A DNA stretch of 64,000 nucleotides from Tricholomella constricta (taxonomy: Eukaryota > Basidiomycota > Agaricomycetes > Agaricales > Lyophyllaceae): contig JAACJP010000021.1 of assembly GCA_013368375.1 (NCBI GenBank), positions 558,001-622,000 on the forward strand, in the 5' to 3' direction. The position numbers and the translations under genes are program-made. Below are positions 54,601-63,599 of this stretch, piece by piece. The notes under the pieces are model-generated. The model had not been told where the DNA came from, did not search any database, and saw nothing but the letters and a program-made list of their open reading frames with translations. Position 1 is the first letter of the stretch, and each line of letters begins with the position of its first letter.

Positions 54601-54735
54601 GCGCTGAGAAGCCTGAATCAGATGTTTCCTCTGCTGATAAGCACAGATTACTCACCCTCGACCGAGACCTGCAACATAGGATGCAGGCGCGGGCATAGAC
54701 AGGAAAGCCAGCTTGTTGGGCTTGTTCGAAGCCAT
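51364..54735 (-). CDS. PRP6: Pre-mRNA splicing factor PRP6 (U4/U6.U5 tri-snRNP)
   Basis: Scaffold of HAT/TPR repeats that bridges U5 and U4/U6 snRNPs in the nucleus. The start [20 protein letters not shown] leads to [20 protein letters not shown], the PRP1 N-terminal signature; then [20 protein letters not shown] and ARRRAR. HAT repeats follow in order: [114 protein letters not shown] and [18 protein letters not shown]. The last exon ends [10 protein letters not shown]. The order matches human PRPF6 throughout. About nine exons. Its 3' end has been copied into the neighbouring duplication unit, and a LINE sits about 240 bp upstream of its ATG. Confidence 0.93.
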
Positions 54736-54960
54736 GTTGGATGAATGCCTGCAAATTCAACGATCGTTTCTAGTTGATTCAAGGAAACCGCTTGTAACGG
54801 TGTTGTGTAGGTGAGTCTGAGCGGCCTGTGGAGTTGCTCGTCGTCGAAGCTCGATGTCAGGTTTGGTAAGTAGGTAGAACCCAATGACCCCGGTTGATAA
54901 TAAGGACAAATATGCCGGAGCGCTGACGCGCGCCATTTACGCGTCCTCATGATGTGGGTC

Positions 54961-54977
54961 TCGTAGAATATACGTGC
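54961..54977. repeat. LINE target-site duplication, left copy
   Basis: TCGTAGAATATACGTGC, 17 bases, identical to 63404-63420. The LINE sequence begins directly after it. Confidence 0.88.
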
Positions 54978-56900
54978 GAAGCAGCCGTATGCCTCGACGG
55001 GAAGAGAGGAACCATGAAACCTGTCCGCAACGGGATCCCCCAAGGATCCCCGGTCTCCCCAATCCTGTCCATAATCTATACCGCTGAACTCCAGGAACTA
55101 ATGGAACAACGTAGAACGCAGACACCCAGACCAGATGGACCCCGCCCACCACGCATCCCGGACAACCCGACCGACACACTACTTGACATGTACATCGATG
55201 ACGGCACACTCCGCGTCTCCTTAGCGACCCTCGACACGAACGTCAAACTCCTGCGCTCAGACTTCATATTCGTACTCGACTGGCTCATCGGAGTAGGACT
55301 ATCAACGGCACCAGAGAAGACGGATCTAATGCACCACTCGTGGAGACGGGATAAAGGTTATTCACCTAACATACGCCTCCCAACAGGTCCGAACACCGAA
55401 GTCTCCATTGCAGCAGGCGACACGATACGTATACTCGGAGTCTTCCTCGACAGACGTCTCACCTTCGACCAGCACGTCCGGATACTAGCAGACCGAGCAG
55501 GAAACGCGATCCGAGGGTCCCGCATGTTAGCCAACACCGTGAAAGGCCTCTCACAGGTAGAACTGCGCACGCTTTACAGAGCGTGCACAGTACCAGTCCT
55601 CACCTACGCGAGCCCAGTGTGGTGGAGCGGGAAGAAAACTCACATTAACATTTTAGACAAGGTTCAAAACACAGCCCTACGACACATCGCCGGGGCCTTC
55701 AAAACCACCCCAATCAAGGCTCTCGAAGTGGACCTCGCCATCCCACCCATCGACCTGACCCTCGACCTCGTCAACGCCAGGTATGCCGACAGACTCCACA
55801 AAATCAGCGACACCAACCCCGTCATCCAACGACTACCCGAAATATGGCGCAATGGTAATCCCCCGTCTAACCCTCCCCCACTCCCCTCACAGAAACCCTC
55901 GAGGAGCAAGAAACCGAAAAAGAAAACTCAACTCGAAAATATTGCAGGAAAGACCTACAGCCCCATGGAAGGGGAGAGAATAATTCCATTCATCATGCCA
56001 CCATGGCGCAAGACAGACCTCGACTACGGAACACGACTAACGATCATCGGCACCACACCCGACACCGACAAAAAGAAGGCAGCAAGAGCCCACAATGCCC
56101 GGATCAAAGCCCTGCGCACCGACCCCGCGAACGTCCTCATGTACTCCGACGGCTCGATGCTTGACGATAAGCGCAACAGCAAGAATAATGTCGGCTGGGG
56201 AGTAGTAGGATTCCAGGGGCACAGAGAAGTTACTGTCCGTAGAGGAGGAATGGGACACACAGCGGAAGTATACGATGCAGAACTAACCGGTCTAGTCGTA
56301 GCAGCACACGAAGCAACCACCCTCGCGAAAACCGACCCCAGGATCAAACATGTATACATATTTGCCGACAACACGGCGGCAGCAACAACGGCGTTCGAAC
56401 CAACAACCACACCCGGCCAATACAACAAACAAACACTCAACAAGACGATCACGAACTTCCTCAACGTAGATCCCACACACACGGTACACATCGAATGGTG
56501 CCCGGGACACACGGACGTCAAAGGTAATGAACACGCCGACGAAGAAGCCAAGGAGGGTGCCCTATTGTGGCAGGAGAGATTCGTCACCATGACGCACGCA
56601 ATGCGCACATCCAAAGCACAAATCCTCAAACGCTGGACAGACGACTGGAAACGCACGCCTCCAACGGGAGGCTTCGGCATCGCCAACCAATTTCCCCCGG
56701 CATGGAAGATCAGGGATCACGTCAAAAACACACAACGCGAGGTCTTCAGCAGATTGACCCAGAGCCGCACAAGACACGCGTTCATAGGTGAGTATTACTC
56801 AAAGTTCGTACCCACTGAACCCATAGAGTGCCCGTGCGGCGAAGAATTCCAATCACGCGAACACATCATCAAATCATGCACCAAATACGACGCGCATAGA
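54978..56900 (+). CDS. LINE ORF2 part 1: reverse transcriptase C-terminus and RNase H
   Basis: The frame is open from the left target-site duplication to the copia insertion. RT motifs: GIPQGSPVSPILSIIYTAEL and the catalytic MYIDDGTL (55191-55202). The RT thumb includes FLDRRLTFDQHV and YRACTVPVLTYASPVWWSG. The RNase H domain starts at VLMYSDGSM and keeps Asp, Glu (AEVYDAELTGLV), Asp (FADNTAAATT) and the His/Asp end motif (GHTDVKGNEHADEEAK). A CPCG-x8-H-x4-C zinc-knuckle-like motif is at the very end (CPCGEEFQSREHIIKSC). There is no start codon of its own because of the 5' truncation. The frame runs four codons into the copia LTR before a stop. Confidence 0.9.
56896..56900. repeat. Copia target-site duplication, left copy
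   Basis: ATAGA, repeated at 62637-62641 immediately after the 3' LTR. A 5-bp duplication is the normal size for copia integrase. Confidence 0.9.
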
Positions 56901-57168
56901 TGTTGGACTTAGTATTCATCACCTCCTTGATCGTAACACGTGTATATCACATGACTCGGACACTTAGTCGCGTCCTCACATCCTCGTACCTCAGTTGTCT
57001 CCGACCACTTCGTGACACTGAGCGTACGTTCTCTCTTATATCTTTATCTTCTAGCTACACATACTTATATGCCCCTAGTCCGCTTCTCGCGTTCTAGGTA
57101 ATAGATAACGAGTTGTCTCCGACCACTTCGTGACACTGAGCTCCGCTTCTCGCGTTCTAGGCTTAACA
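56901..57168 (+). repeat. Copia 5' LTR (268 bp)
   Basis: Begins TGTTGGACTTAG and ends AGGCTTAACA. It contains two internal direct repeats: 30 bp (AGTTGTCTCCGACCACTTCG...) at 56993-57022 and 57111-57140, and 20 bp (TCCGCTTCTCGCGTTCTAGG) at 57079-57098 and 57142-57161. The LTR has thus grown by internal duplication. Confidence 0.95.
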
Positions 57169-57180
57169 GGTTATGGGCCC
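57169..57180 (+). other. Copia primer-binding site, half-tRNA-iMet type
   Basis: GGTTATGGGCCC starts at the first base after the LTR. It is complementary to the anticodon stem-loop of initiator tRNA-Met (GGGCCCAUAACC), as in Drosophila copia, rather than to a tRNA 3' end. Priming by a cleaved 5' tRNA half is therefore expected. Confidence 0.7.
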
Positions 57181-57233
57181 CGCGCGTTATTGACCGCGCA
57201 AATTTTTCAGAGCAATCACAGCTTGACCTCAAC

Positions 57234-60200
57234 ATGTCTGCAGAACGTCCTTTACCGTTTCCTCCTCGCGCATCTTCTCGGCAGTCGGACTCGTTCCGTC
57301 AAACTAGCTCTCACATGTCTTTTGGCTCGCACCACCCCTCGCAACAGAATACAATGCCTGCTCCAGACTCAGAAGATATCACGCTCGCGAATCATGCTAG
57401 CATTCCCAACTCCAGATCGCAACATATTGCTCCCGAGAATATTCGTCCCATCAACTCACGTCCCTCGCATGCGTATATGCACCATCAGCAAGCAGCTTAC
57501 CAGCCATTATCATATCAGACCCACCCAGGCGTCGTCCCTTCCGCTTCCCACCCTCATATAGGCTATTATTCCCCGAATCCTGCGCATACATTCAGCTCGA
57601 ATCCGGCTTATTACCCTCCTCTGCCTCCGGTAAATACTGGTCAGCCTGGGGGTGCCCCGCAACCCTATTATTATTATCACCAACCACCGCCTGCTCCTGT
57701 CCCCATTGCTCCGCTGCCTGCTCCTGCACCCGCTACTTCGCTGCCTGTCCCTGCACCCACAATTTCGGTTCCTACACCTGCCGCTCCGGCCCCTCCCGCT
57801 GCTTCCTCAATGACCCTGGCTCCTTCTTCGCCCGCTCATGACGATAATCGACTTCCAAATACGACTCATATTCCACTTCTCACTGGCAAACACGACTGGG
57901 GGCCCTGGTACTCTGCGGTTAACATCATCATGGACAACATGGATCTCACCAGTCATATCTGTGAACCTCCCGATCCAAATGATCCTTTTGACCCCGGATT
58001 CGTCCCCACGTACCCCCCTCTCGTTACTCAAACCTCTTCAGCCGATGAGATCAAGGTCTGGCGAACGTGGTGGAATCGCGATGGCTCTGCCAAGCATATT
58101 CTCCTTTCTCGTCTGTCTCCGTCGATTCAACACAGCTTACCGGGTTATAGTCGATCTGTGGGTCCTCGCCAGTCAGCTCGTACTATTTTTGGGAATCTTC
58201 GCAGCCTATATGGCATTGGCGACTGGACCTCAGCTCAGGTTATCAAGACCCGTCTCCGTAACCTTTCCTATGGTCCACATCGTATTCTCGATTATATCAC
58301 GACTTGGCGCAATGGCATCAACCAGCTCGACTCTGCGGGTTTTCCTTGGGAATTACGTGACGGTCTCTCTGCTTTTCTGGATCACTTCCCCTACGCCAAT
58401 CATCACCTCGTCGACCTTAGCGCCTACCGTAAACTTCTTAAGGGACCAATATCCTCCTTACCGCCATATAATGATGTTTTCGCCGATTTTCATGATGTTG
58501 AGGTCGACTTTCAGCGCATACATCCTCGCTCCCGCATTCCCCTCAGCAATCCTCCCGTGCGCTCGAACACTGCTTCGTCTTCACAACCCACCGCAGCTGT
58601 TCCTTCGCCGATGGTCCCCTCTGCATCGTCCAATCCTGTTGCACGCCCTCGTCCTCCTGGACCAACCCCGGCGGGTAACCCGAACTGGCGATCGAATCCT
58701 GGCGCTCCTGGGGGTGTAAACCAGCGTTCTACCCCAGCTTTATTTGCGGATGGCCAGGATCATACCACAGAGCCTGCTCCCGATGGCGAAGACGAATACA
58801 GTACCGTACCTCATTGTGATCCCGATCCTCCTCTTCTCGACACAGTCCCGCCCTCCGTATTTGCAGGAATTTCTGTAGCTGCCCCAGTCAATAGCATGAT
58901 CTTTGACGCTTATATGCCCACTCCCTTGAGCGAACTTCAGGTTGACATTGGACCGATCGCCTTCTCTACTTATCTGCAACGGTACAATTGCCTCCTTGAC
59001 TCTGGGTGTAGCCGGCATATTTTTCATCAACGTGAAGTGTTCTGGTCTTACGACACCACCGACGCTACGTCTGTTCTTACTGCGAACTCTGGCGCTCTTC
59101 CAGTCCTTGCGCGCGGCGAAGTTCGTCTTCGTGTCAACTGTACGGACGGCAAACAGGTCACTATTCGCCTTCGTGACTGCCTTCACGCTCCCTCATGTCC
59201 CATCAACCTCCTCTCTGTTGGTTCTCTGACTAGTCATGGCCTCGAATTTGACTGGCGTCCTGGCGAACACACCTTTATTCGCTTTCCTACGGAACATCCA
59301 ATCTTCCCCAACTCCACCTTCCTCGCTGATGTCTACCGTCGCCTTTCCTTCCTTCGATGTGACCTCTTATCTGCTGCTCCGTCTGCTTCTCCTCCTCCGC
59401 CAGTTCCTCCCCCTCCTCATGAGCCACTCGCAGCTCCTGTCTTCGAGAGGATTCGTGAAACTCCGGAACTTTGGCATCGACGCTTAGGTCACATTGGACT
59501 TGATGCCACCCGCGCTGTTCTTCTTCATGAGTACGCTACCGGAATAAAGTGGGAAGGAAAATTTCAACATACTCACTGCATTCCGTGCCTTATCGGCAAG
59601 TACCCTCAGCGCCCTTACACTCATAATCAACACCGTGCGTCGAAGGTCTGCGACCTTGTTCATATGGACACTTGTGGTCCCTTTCCGGTCGCCACTCCCC
59701 ACAAGAAACGATACTTCTTTAGCCTTCTTGATGACTGTTCGAACTGGGGCCTCACCGATCTAATGGCGCACAAGAATGAAGCGTTTCTCATCTACAAGAC
59801 CGCTGAGGCCGCCTGGGAGCTTAAATCGGGCAATCCTATTCGTGCCATTCGCTGTGATGGTGCCAAAGAATTTATTCTTGGCAAATTTGCTAGTCATCTG
59901 CGCTCTCGAGGTATTCAACAGCAAATCACGGCCGAGTACGCTCACCAACAAAATGGCAAAATTGAACGCTACATCCGTACTCTCGAAGATGGTGCTCAAG
60001 CCATGATTGCTGATGCTCGCCTTCCGCCTTCGTTCCTCGGGGATGCCATTTTGACGTATCAATACCTACTCAATCGCACTCCCACATCCACATTACCTCC
60101 CAACACCACTCCCTTTGAAGTGTTCAACTCTTCGAAACCCGACTTGTCGCATCTTCGCGTATGGGGGTGCCAATGCTTTGTCGCGATCCCTCTTGAATTA

Positions 60201-62321
60201 CGCATCAAGGGTGGTCCGCGGCGTTTCGAAGCTATCTTTGTTGGCTACTCTGAAGGCCGAGAAGGTTGGCGAGTCCGTGATCTTGATGGACGTTACCACT
60301 TCACGCGGGACGCGATCTTCAACGAGTCGACCCCTGGCCATCTTTCTTCGTCTCGTGGTTCTAATTTCCCCGAATCGACGACCCTCTCTTCTCACCTACC
60401 TTCCTCTCGTCCTACTCGAACGATAAAACCAACTGAGAAAGGACTGGCCTACAAAGAAGATACTGATGCCCGTCGCTCTCGACAGAAGCCTTCCGACAAT
60501 CCCTTGCCCATCGATGCCTCCTTACTCTCCGCCTTCGTCTCGTTTACTGTCGCCGAAGATTTTATTACCCCTGATTCATATACTTCCCTTACCGACTATG
60601 AAGCAGACTCTCTTTCCACTTTCTGCATGGGGGTGGCCGATAACCATTCAAAATTCTACCAGTCTCGTAATTTCAATCTCGACAAGGCTCCCGAATCTCA
60701 GCGTGAAGCTTACGCGCGCCCGGACTCTGACGTATGGCGTGCGGCCGAACGTCGTGAACTTGACAGCCTACTGGAGAAGAATGTATTTGAAGAATCGTCG
60801 CTTCCCAAAGGTCGAAACGCCATTGGTTTAGTCTGGGTATATGCGCACAAACATAATCCGGATGGAAGCATCATCAAGGGCAAGGAGAAAGCGCGCCTCT
60901 GCGCTCAAGGTTTTAGTCAACGCCCGGACGATTATGGCGAAACCTATGCACCAGTCGCGAAACTTACCAGCATTCGCATCGTCCTAGCCTTCGCCAATCA
61001 TCACGCCTATGAAATCATGAGCTTTGACGTCAAAACTGCCTTTTTACACGCACTCGTCAGTACCATTATCTTCACACGTCAAATCCCAGGGTATCCTCTT
61101 CCGAATCGGGCCATCGTCTACCGTCTCTTACGTGCCCTTTATGGTCTTCGTCAATCCGCTTACGAATTCTATATGCTACTTTGGAAGATCTTGACCTCCC
61201 TCGGACTTACGCGTTGCGAGGTCGACCATGGCGTCTTCTTCGGCACTTGGTCCTCCCCACCATCTGAAGATATCCCCATGCCCGCTGACGGCTCTTCCCT
61301 GTTCATGATCATCCCTGTCCATGTCGACGATGGCCTTGCTGTCACAAACTCCCTACCGCTCTACAAATGGTTTCTTTCCGCTCTTTCTAAACATCTTGAG
61401 GTTGTCGACATGGGCCCAGCTGAACTATACCTGGGCATTCGGATTATTCGCGATCGTTCGTCGCGTCAACTGTGGCTATCACAGAAGGCCTACATTTCCG
61501 ACCTTCTCCAGACCTGGAAGATGGAAGATTGCGCACCACTCTCAGTTCCTCTTCGCTCTAAACTCTCGGTCCTTCCCCCTGCTCCTACGAATGCATGCCC
61601 CGACGTTCTCGATAATGACCTCACTCATACCTTTCAACGTCTTGTTGGCTCGCTTATTTACCTGGCTGTCTGCTCTCGTCCTGACATTGCCTACGCCGCC
61701 ATGGCCCTCGGTAAATATAACGCCAAGCCTTTTCGAGCGCATTTATTAGCCGCGAAAGGCGTTCTTCGCTACCTCAAGGGAACCATGGACTTTGCTCTAG
61801 GATATGGTCTTTCTACCAGTCCATCACCCGACGTTCGGGCCTTCGTTCATCATGGATGTGGATTTTCCGACGCGGACTGGGCGTCCGATGAATCTGATAG
61901 ACGAAGCATCTCCGGCTATTGCTTCTTCTATCTCAATGCTCTTGTATCATGGTCAGCCGTCGGTCAACGTACAATTTCTCTCTCTTCCACGGAATCAGAA
62001 TACTACGCTCTATCCCATGCCATGAAGGAAGCTCTCTGGATGCGTCTCTTCCTTACCCTCACCTCTTTCCCTATTCTGAAACCCTTCCCCCTCCTGTGCG
62101 ACAATCAAGCTGCTGGTTGCATTGCCTCTTCTTCTGCCACCTCTTCGCGTTCGAAACATATTGACATTCGATACCATTTTATCCGCGAGCACATCAATTC
62201 CGGCGCCTTTTCTACTGTTTGGATTTCCACCCAAGAAATGACTGCCGATATAATGACAAAACCCCTTCTATCCGAACTCTTTACTCGCCATCGTACGGGA
62301 CTAGGTCTGGTCCCTATTTAA
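57234..62321 (+). CDS. Copia Gag-Pol polyprotein
   Basis: Single frame of 1,695 codons with no stop or frameshift. Gag lies in the first 550 residues: a Pro/Ala/Gln-rich N-terminus, then LLTGKHDWGPWYSAVNIIMD and the helical Gag core. I see no CCHC zinc knuckle. Protease: CLLDSGCSRHIF, catalytic Asp at residue 589. Integrase: zinc-binding WHRRLGHIG...HCIPC from 747, then Asp812 (HMDTCGPF), Asp875 (RCDGAKEF) and Glu911 (NGKIERYIRT), with the usual D-x35-E. Reverse transcriptase: ICLVWVYAHK-like GLVWVYAHKHNPDG, FDVKTAFLHA and catalytic VDD at 1364-1366. RNase H: GFSDADWASDESDRRSISGY, SLSSTESEYYAL and SRSKHIDIRYHFI near the end. All catalytic residues are present. Confidence 0.96.
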   Translation: MSAERPLPFPPRASSRQSDSFRQTSSHMSFGSHHPSQQNTMPAPDSEDITLANHASIPNSRSQHIAPENIRPINSRPSHAYMHHQQAAYQPLSYQTHPGVVPSASHPHIGYYSPNPAHTFSSNPAYYPPLPPVNTGQPGGAPQPYYYYHQPPPAPVPIAPLPAPAPATSLPVPAPTISVPTPAAPAPPAASSMTLAPSSPAHDDNRLPNTTHIPLLTGKHDWGPWYSAVNIIMDNMDLTSHICEPPDPNDPFDPGFVPTYPPLVTQTSSADEIKVWRTWWNRDGSAKHILLSRLSPSIQHSLPGYSRSVGPRQSARTIFGNLRSLYGIGDWTSAQVIKTRLRNLSYGPHRILDYITTWRNGINQLDSAGFPWELRDGLSAFLDHFPYANHHLVDLSAYRKLLKGPISSLPPYNDVFADFHDVEVDFQRIHPRSRIPLSNPPVRSNTASSSQPTAAVPSPMVPSASSNPVARPRPPGPTPAGNPNWRSNPGAPGGVNQRSTPALFADGQDHTTEPAPDGEDEYSTVPHCDPDPPLLDTVPPSVFAGISVAAPVNSMIFDAYMPTPLSELQVDIGPIAFSTYLQRYNCLLDSGCSRHIFHQREVFWSYDTTDATSVLTANSGALPVLARGEVRLRVNCTDGKQVTIRLRDCLHAPSCPINLLSVGSLTSHGLEFDWRPGEHTFIRFPTEHPIFPNSTFLADVYRRLSFLRCDLLSAAPSASPPPPVPPPPHEPLAAPVFERIRETPELWHRRLGHIGLDATRAVLLHEYATGIKWEGKFQHTHCIPCLIGKYPQRPYTHNQHRASKVCDLVHMDTCGPFPVATPHKKRYFFSLLDDCSNWGLTDLMAHKNEAFLIYKTAEAAWELKSGNPIRAIRCDGAKEFILGKFASHLRSRGIQQQITAEYAHQQNGKIERYIRTLEDGAQAMIADARLPPSFLGDAILTYQYLLNRTPTSTLPPNTTPFEVFNSSKPDLSHLRVWGCQCFVAIPLELRIKGGPRRFEAIFVGYSEGREGWRVRDLDGRYHFTRDAIFNESTPGHLSSSRGSNFPESTTLSSHLPSSRPTRTIKPTEKGLAYKEDTDARRSRQKPSDNPLPIDASLLSAFVSFTVAEDFITPDSYTSLTDYEADSLSTFCMGVADNHSKFYQSRNFNLDKAPESQREAYARPDSDVWRAAERRELDSLLEKNVFEESSLPKGRNAIGLVWVYAHKHNPDGSIIKGKEKARLCAQGFSQRPDDYGETYAPVAKLTSIRIVLAFANHHAYEIMSFDVKTAFLHALVSTIIFTRQIPGYPLPNRAIVYRLLRALYGLRQSAYEFYMLLWKILTSLGLTRCEVDHGVFFGTWSSPPSEDIPMPADGSSLFMIIPVHVDDGLAVTNSLPLYKWFLSALSKHLEVVDMGPAELYLGIRIIRDRSSRQLWLSQKAYISDLLQTWKMEDCAPLSVPLRSKLSVLPPAPTNACPDVLDNDLTHTFQRLVGSLIYLAVCSRPDIAYAAMALGKYNAKPFRAHLLAAKGVLRYLKGTMDFALGYGLSTSPSPDVRAFVHHGCGFSDADWASDESDRRSISGYCFFYLNALVSWSAVGQRTISLSSTESEYYALSHAMKEALWMRLFLTLTSFPILKPFPLLCDNQAAGCIASSSATSSRSKHIDIRYHFIREHINSGAFSTVWISTQEMTADIMTKPLLSELFTRHRTGLGLVPI

Positions 62322-62359
62322 TCTTTTCATTCTCTACTGTTACGATCCTTTCGACTCTG

Positions 62360-62368
62360 AAGGGGGTG
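62360..62368 (+). other. Copia polypurine tract
   Basis: AAGGGGGTG immediately precedes the 3' LTR and is the expected plus-strand primer. Confidence 0.7.
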
Positions 62369-62636
62369 TGTTGGACTTAGTATTCATCACCTCCTTGATC
62401 GTAACACGTGTATATCACATGACTCGGACACTTAGTCGCGTCCTCACATCCTCGTACCTCAGTTGTCTCCGACCACTTCGTGACACTGAGCGTACGTTCT
62501 CTCGTATATCTTTATCTTCTAGCTACACATACTTATATGCCCCTAGTCCGCTTCTCGCGTTCTAGGTAATAGATAACGAGTTGTCTCCGACCACTTCGTG
62601 ACACTGAGCTCCGCTTCTCGCGTTCTAGGCTTAACA
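62369..62636 (+). repeat. Copia 3' LTR (268 bp)
   Basis: Identical to the 5' LTR except for one base (CTCTCGTATA here, CTCTCTTATA in the 5' copy). It carries the same internal repeats. Confidence 0.95.
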
Positions 62637-62641
62637 ATAGA
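62637..62641. repeat. Copia target-site duplication, right copy
   Basis: ATAGA, matching 56896-56900. It restores the LINE codons His-Arg when the copia element is ignored. Confidence 0.9.
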
Positions 62642-62935
62642 CACATCCTAACCGACGAATTCCCCGAGATGGACCTCAAGGACATACTGGGTACACCCAA
62701 GGGTCTGGAAGTATTTTCCAAATTTCTTGACAAGTCGGGCGCATTCACAAAGACAGGCAACCCCCGGGCAAAGCCCACGGCACCGACAATCGAAGACGAA
62801 AGAGACCGAGAGGTAGACCAGGCAGAGAACTGGTGGGAGAGGTTTGAGAGAACAGGCAGAGGAAACACGGACGACGAACGGACAGACGACGATGGAGACA
62901 CACAAGAGAGCGGAGACGACGAAGACGAGGAGTGA
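62642..62935 (+). CDS. LINE ORF2 part 2: C-terminal end
   Basis: Continues the LINE frame in phase after the copia element: HILTDEFPEMDLKDILGTPK, then GLEVFSKFLDKSGAFTKTG, typical of the end of fungal LINE ORF2 proteins. An acidic tail (DDGDTQESGDDEDEE) precedes the stop at 62933. On its own it has no function. Confidence 0.85.
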   Translation, partial: HILTDEFPEMDLKDILGTPKGLEVFSKFLDKSGAFTKTGNPRAKPTAPTIEDERDREVDQAENWWERFERTGRGNTDDERTDDDGDTQESGDDEDEE

Positions 62936-63403
62936 GGAGGAAGGCAGAGGAGACGACGAAAACCCACCACACGAAACGCACCACACCATACCGACATGGT
63001 ACCCAACCCAACAAACAACCAGCGGAACACCAGTAACGCCCCATCCCCACGATCGGGCCGACGAGACTACCCGGGAAGACAAGCCCATATGCCCCATCAC
63101 TTTCCTATCACCCAATCTACTTCGCACATATCTATTCCTACTTTCCTGCACATATCCCCTTCTCACACCTCACTATGAAACCCATGCACTAATTTTTACA
63201 GCCCACTCTAAACCCCACCATACTCTCGAATACTAAATGCCGCACACATAACGATACCACAAACGCTACACAGAGACTACCAGATCCACCGCACAACCAC
63301 AACCACACACATATTTTCTTACTTTACTACTATTTGGCCCACAGCCCTGCCCCTTAGCTCAGTAGTGTAGCTTGACCGGCAGTATAAACCGACTTCATCA
63401 TCA

Positions 63404-63420
63404 TCGTAGAATATACGTGC
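63404..63420. repeat. LINE target-site duplication, right copy
   Basis: TCGTAGAATATACGTGC, identical to 54961-54977. It directly follows the (TCA)n end of the LINE. Confidence 0.88.
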
Positions 63421-63599
63421 TGGGATGATATGAAAGAAGTTCAAAGAACTGATATGGATATACGTGTTTCACCATACGAAATACTATACATACAAAGCAC
63501 ATTCAAAACAACATGCACAACTGATGCTTCAAGAAAAACACAAAAGACGCCACAGCTCAAGAAAGCAAATAAGACAACAGCAGAATCACCTTTCCCACC

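Larger units (their letters stand above)
56901..62636 (+). mobile_element. Complete Ty1/copia retrotransposon
   Basis: 5,736 bp with LTRs at 56901-57168 and 62369-62636, both TGTTGG...TTAACA. They differ at one base (T/G near 57035). The element has a primer-binding site directly after the 5' LTR, one intact polyprotein frame, a purine tract before the 3' LTR and a 5-bp target duplication. Everything needed for autonomous movement appears present. It is inserted in the RNase H-side end of the LINE frame. Confidence 0.96.
54978..63403 (+). mobile_element. 5'-truncated LINE (RT + RNase H), interrupted by a copia element
   Basis: Non-LTR retrotransposon of the Tad1-like kind (clade inferred from RT plus RNase H in a fungus). 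Own sequence: 54978-56900 and 62642-63403, about 2.7 kb. The 5' part, including the endonuclease and the first RT motifs, is missing, as usual for target-primed reverse transcription. The 3' end is a short (TCA)n tail, and the element is bounded by the 17-bp duplication. The reading frame is uninterrupted apart from the copia insertion, so this copy is fairly young. It landed about 240 bp upstream of the PRP6 start codon. Confidence 0.9.

Noticed and set aside
54954..54977. A start for the LINE protein at or before 54954
   Set aside because: The first codons are GTG and belong to the target-site duplication and flanking DNA; the LINE is 5'-truncated and has no real start.
57838..58719. Second plus-strand frame of 293 codons inside the copia Gag region
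   Set aside because: Shifted frame within the polyprotein; no sign of a separate product and the main frame is intact.
63172..63403. A functional tRNA gene at the LINE 3' end
   Set aside because: Only an A-box-like segment is present; no anticodon arm, T arm or acceptor stem can be folded.
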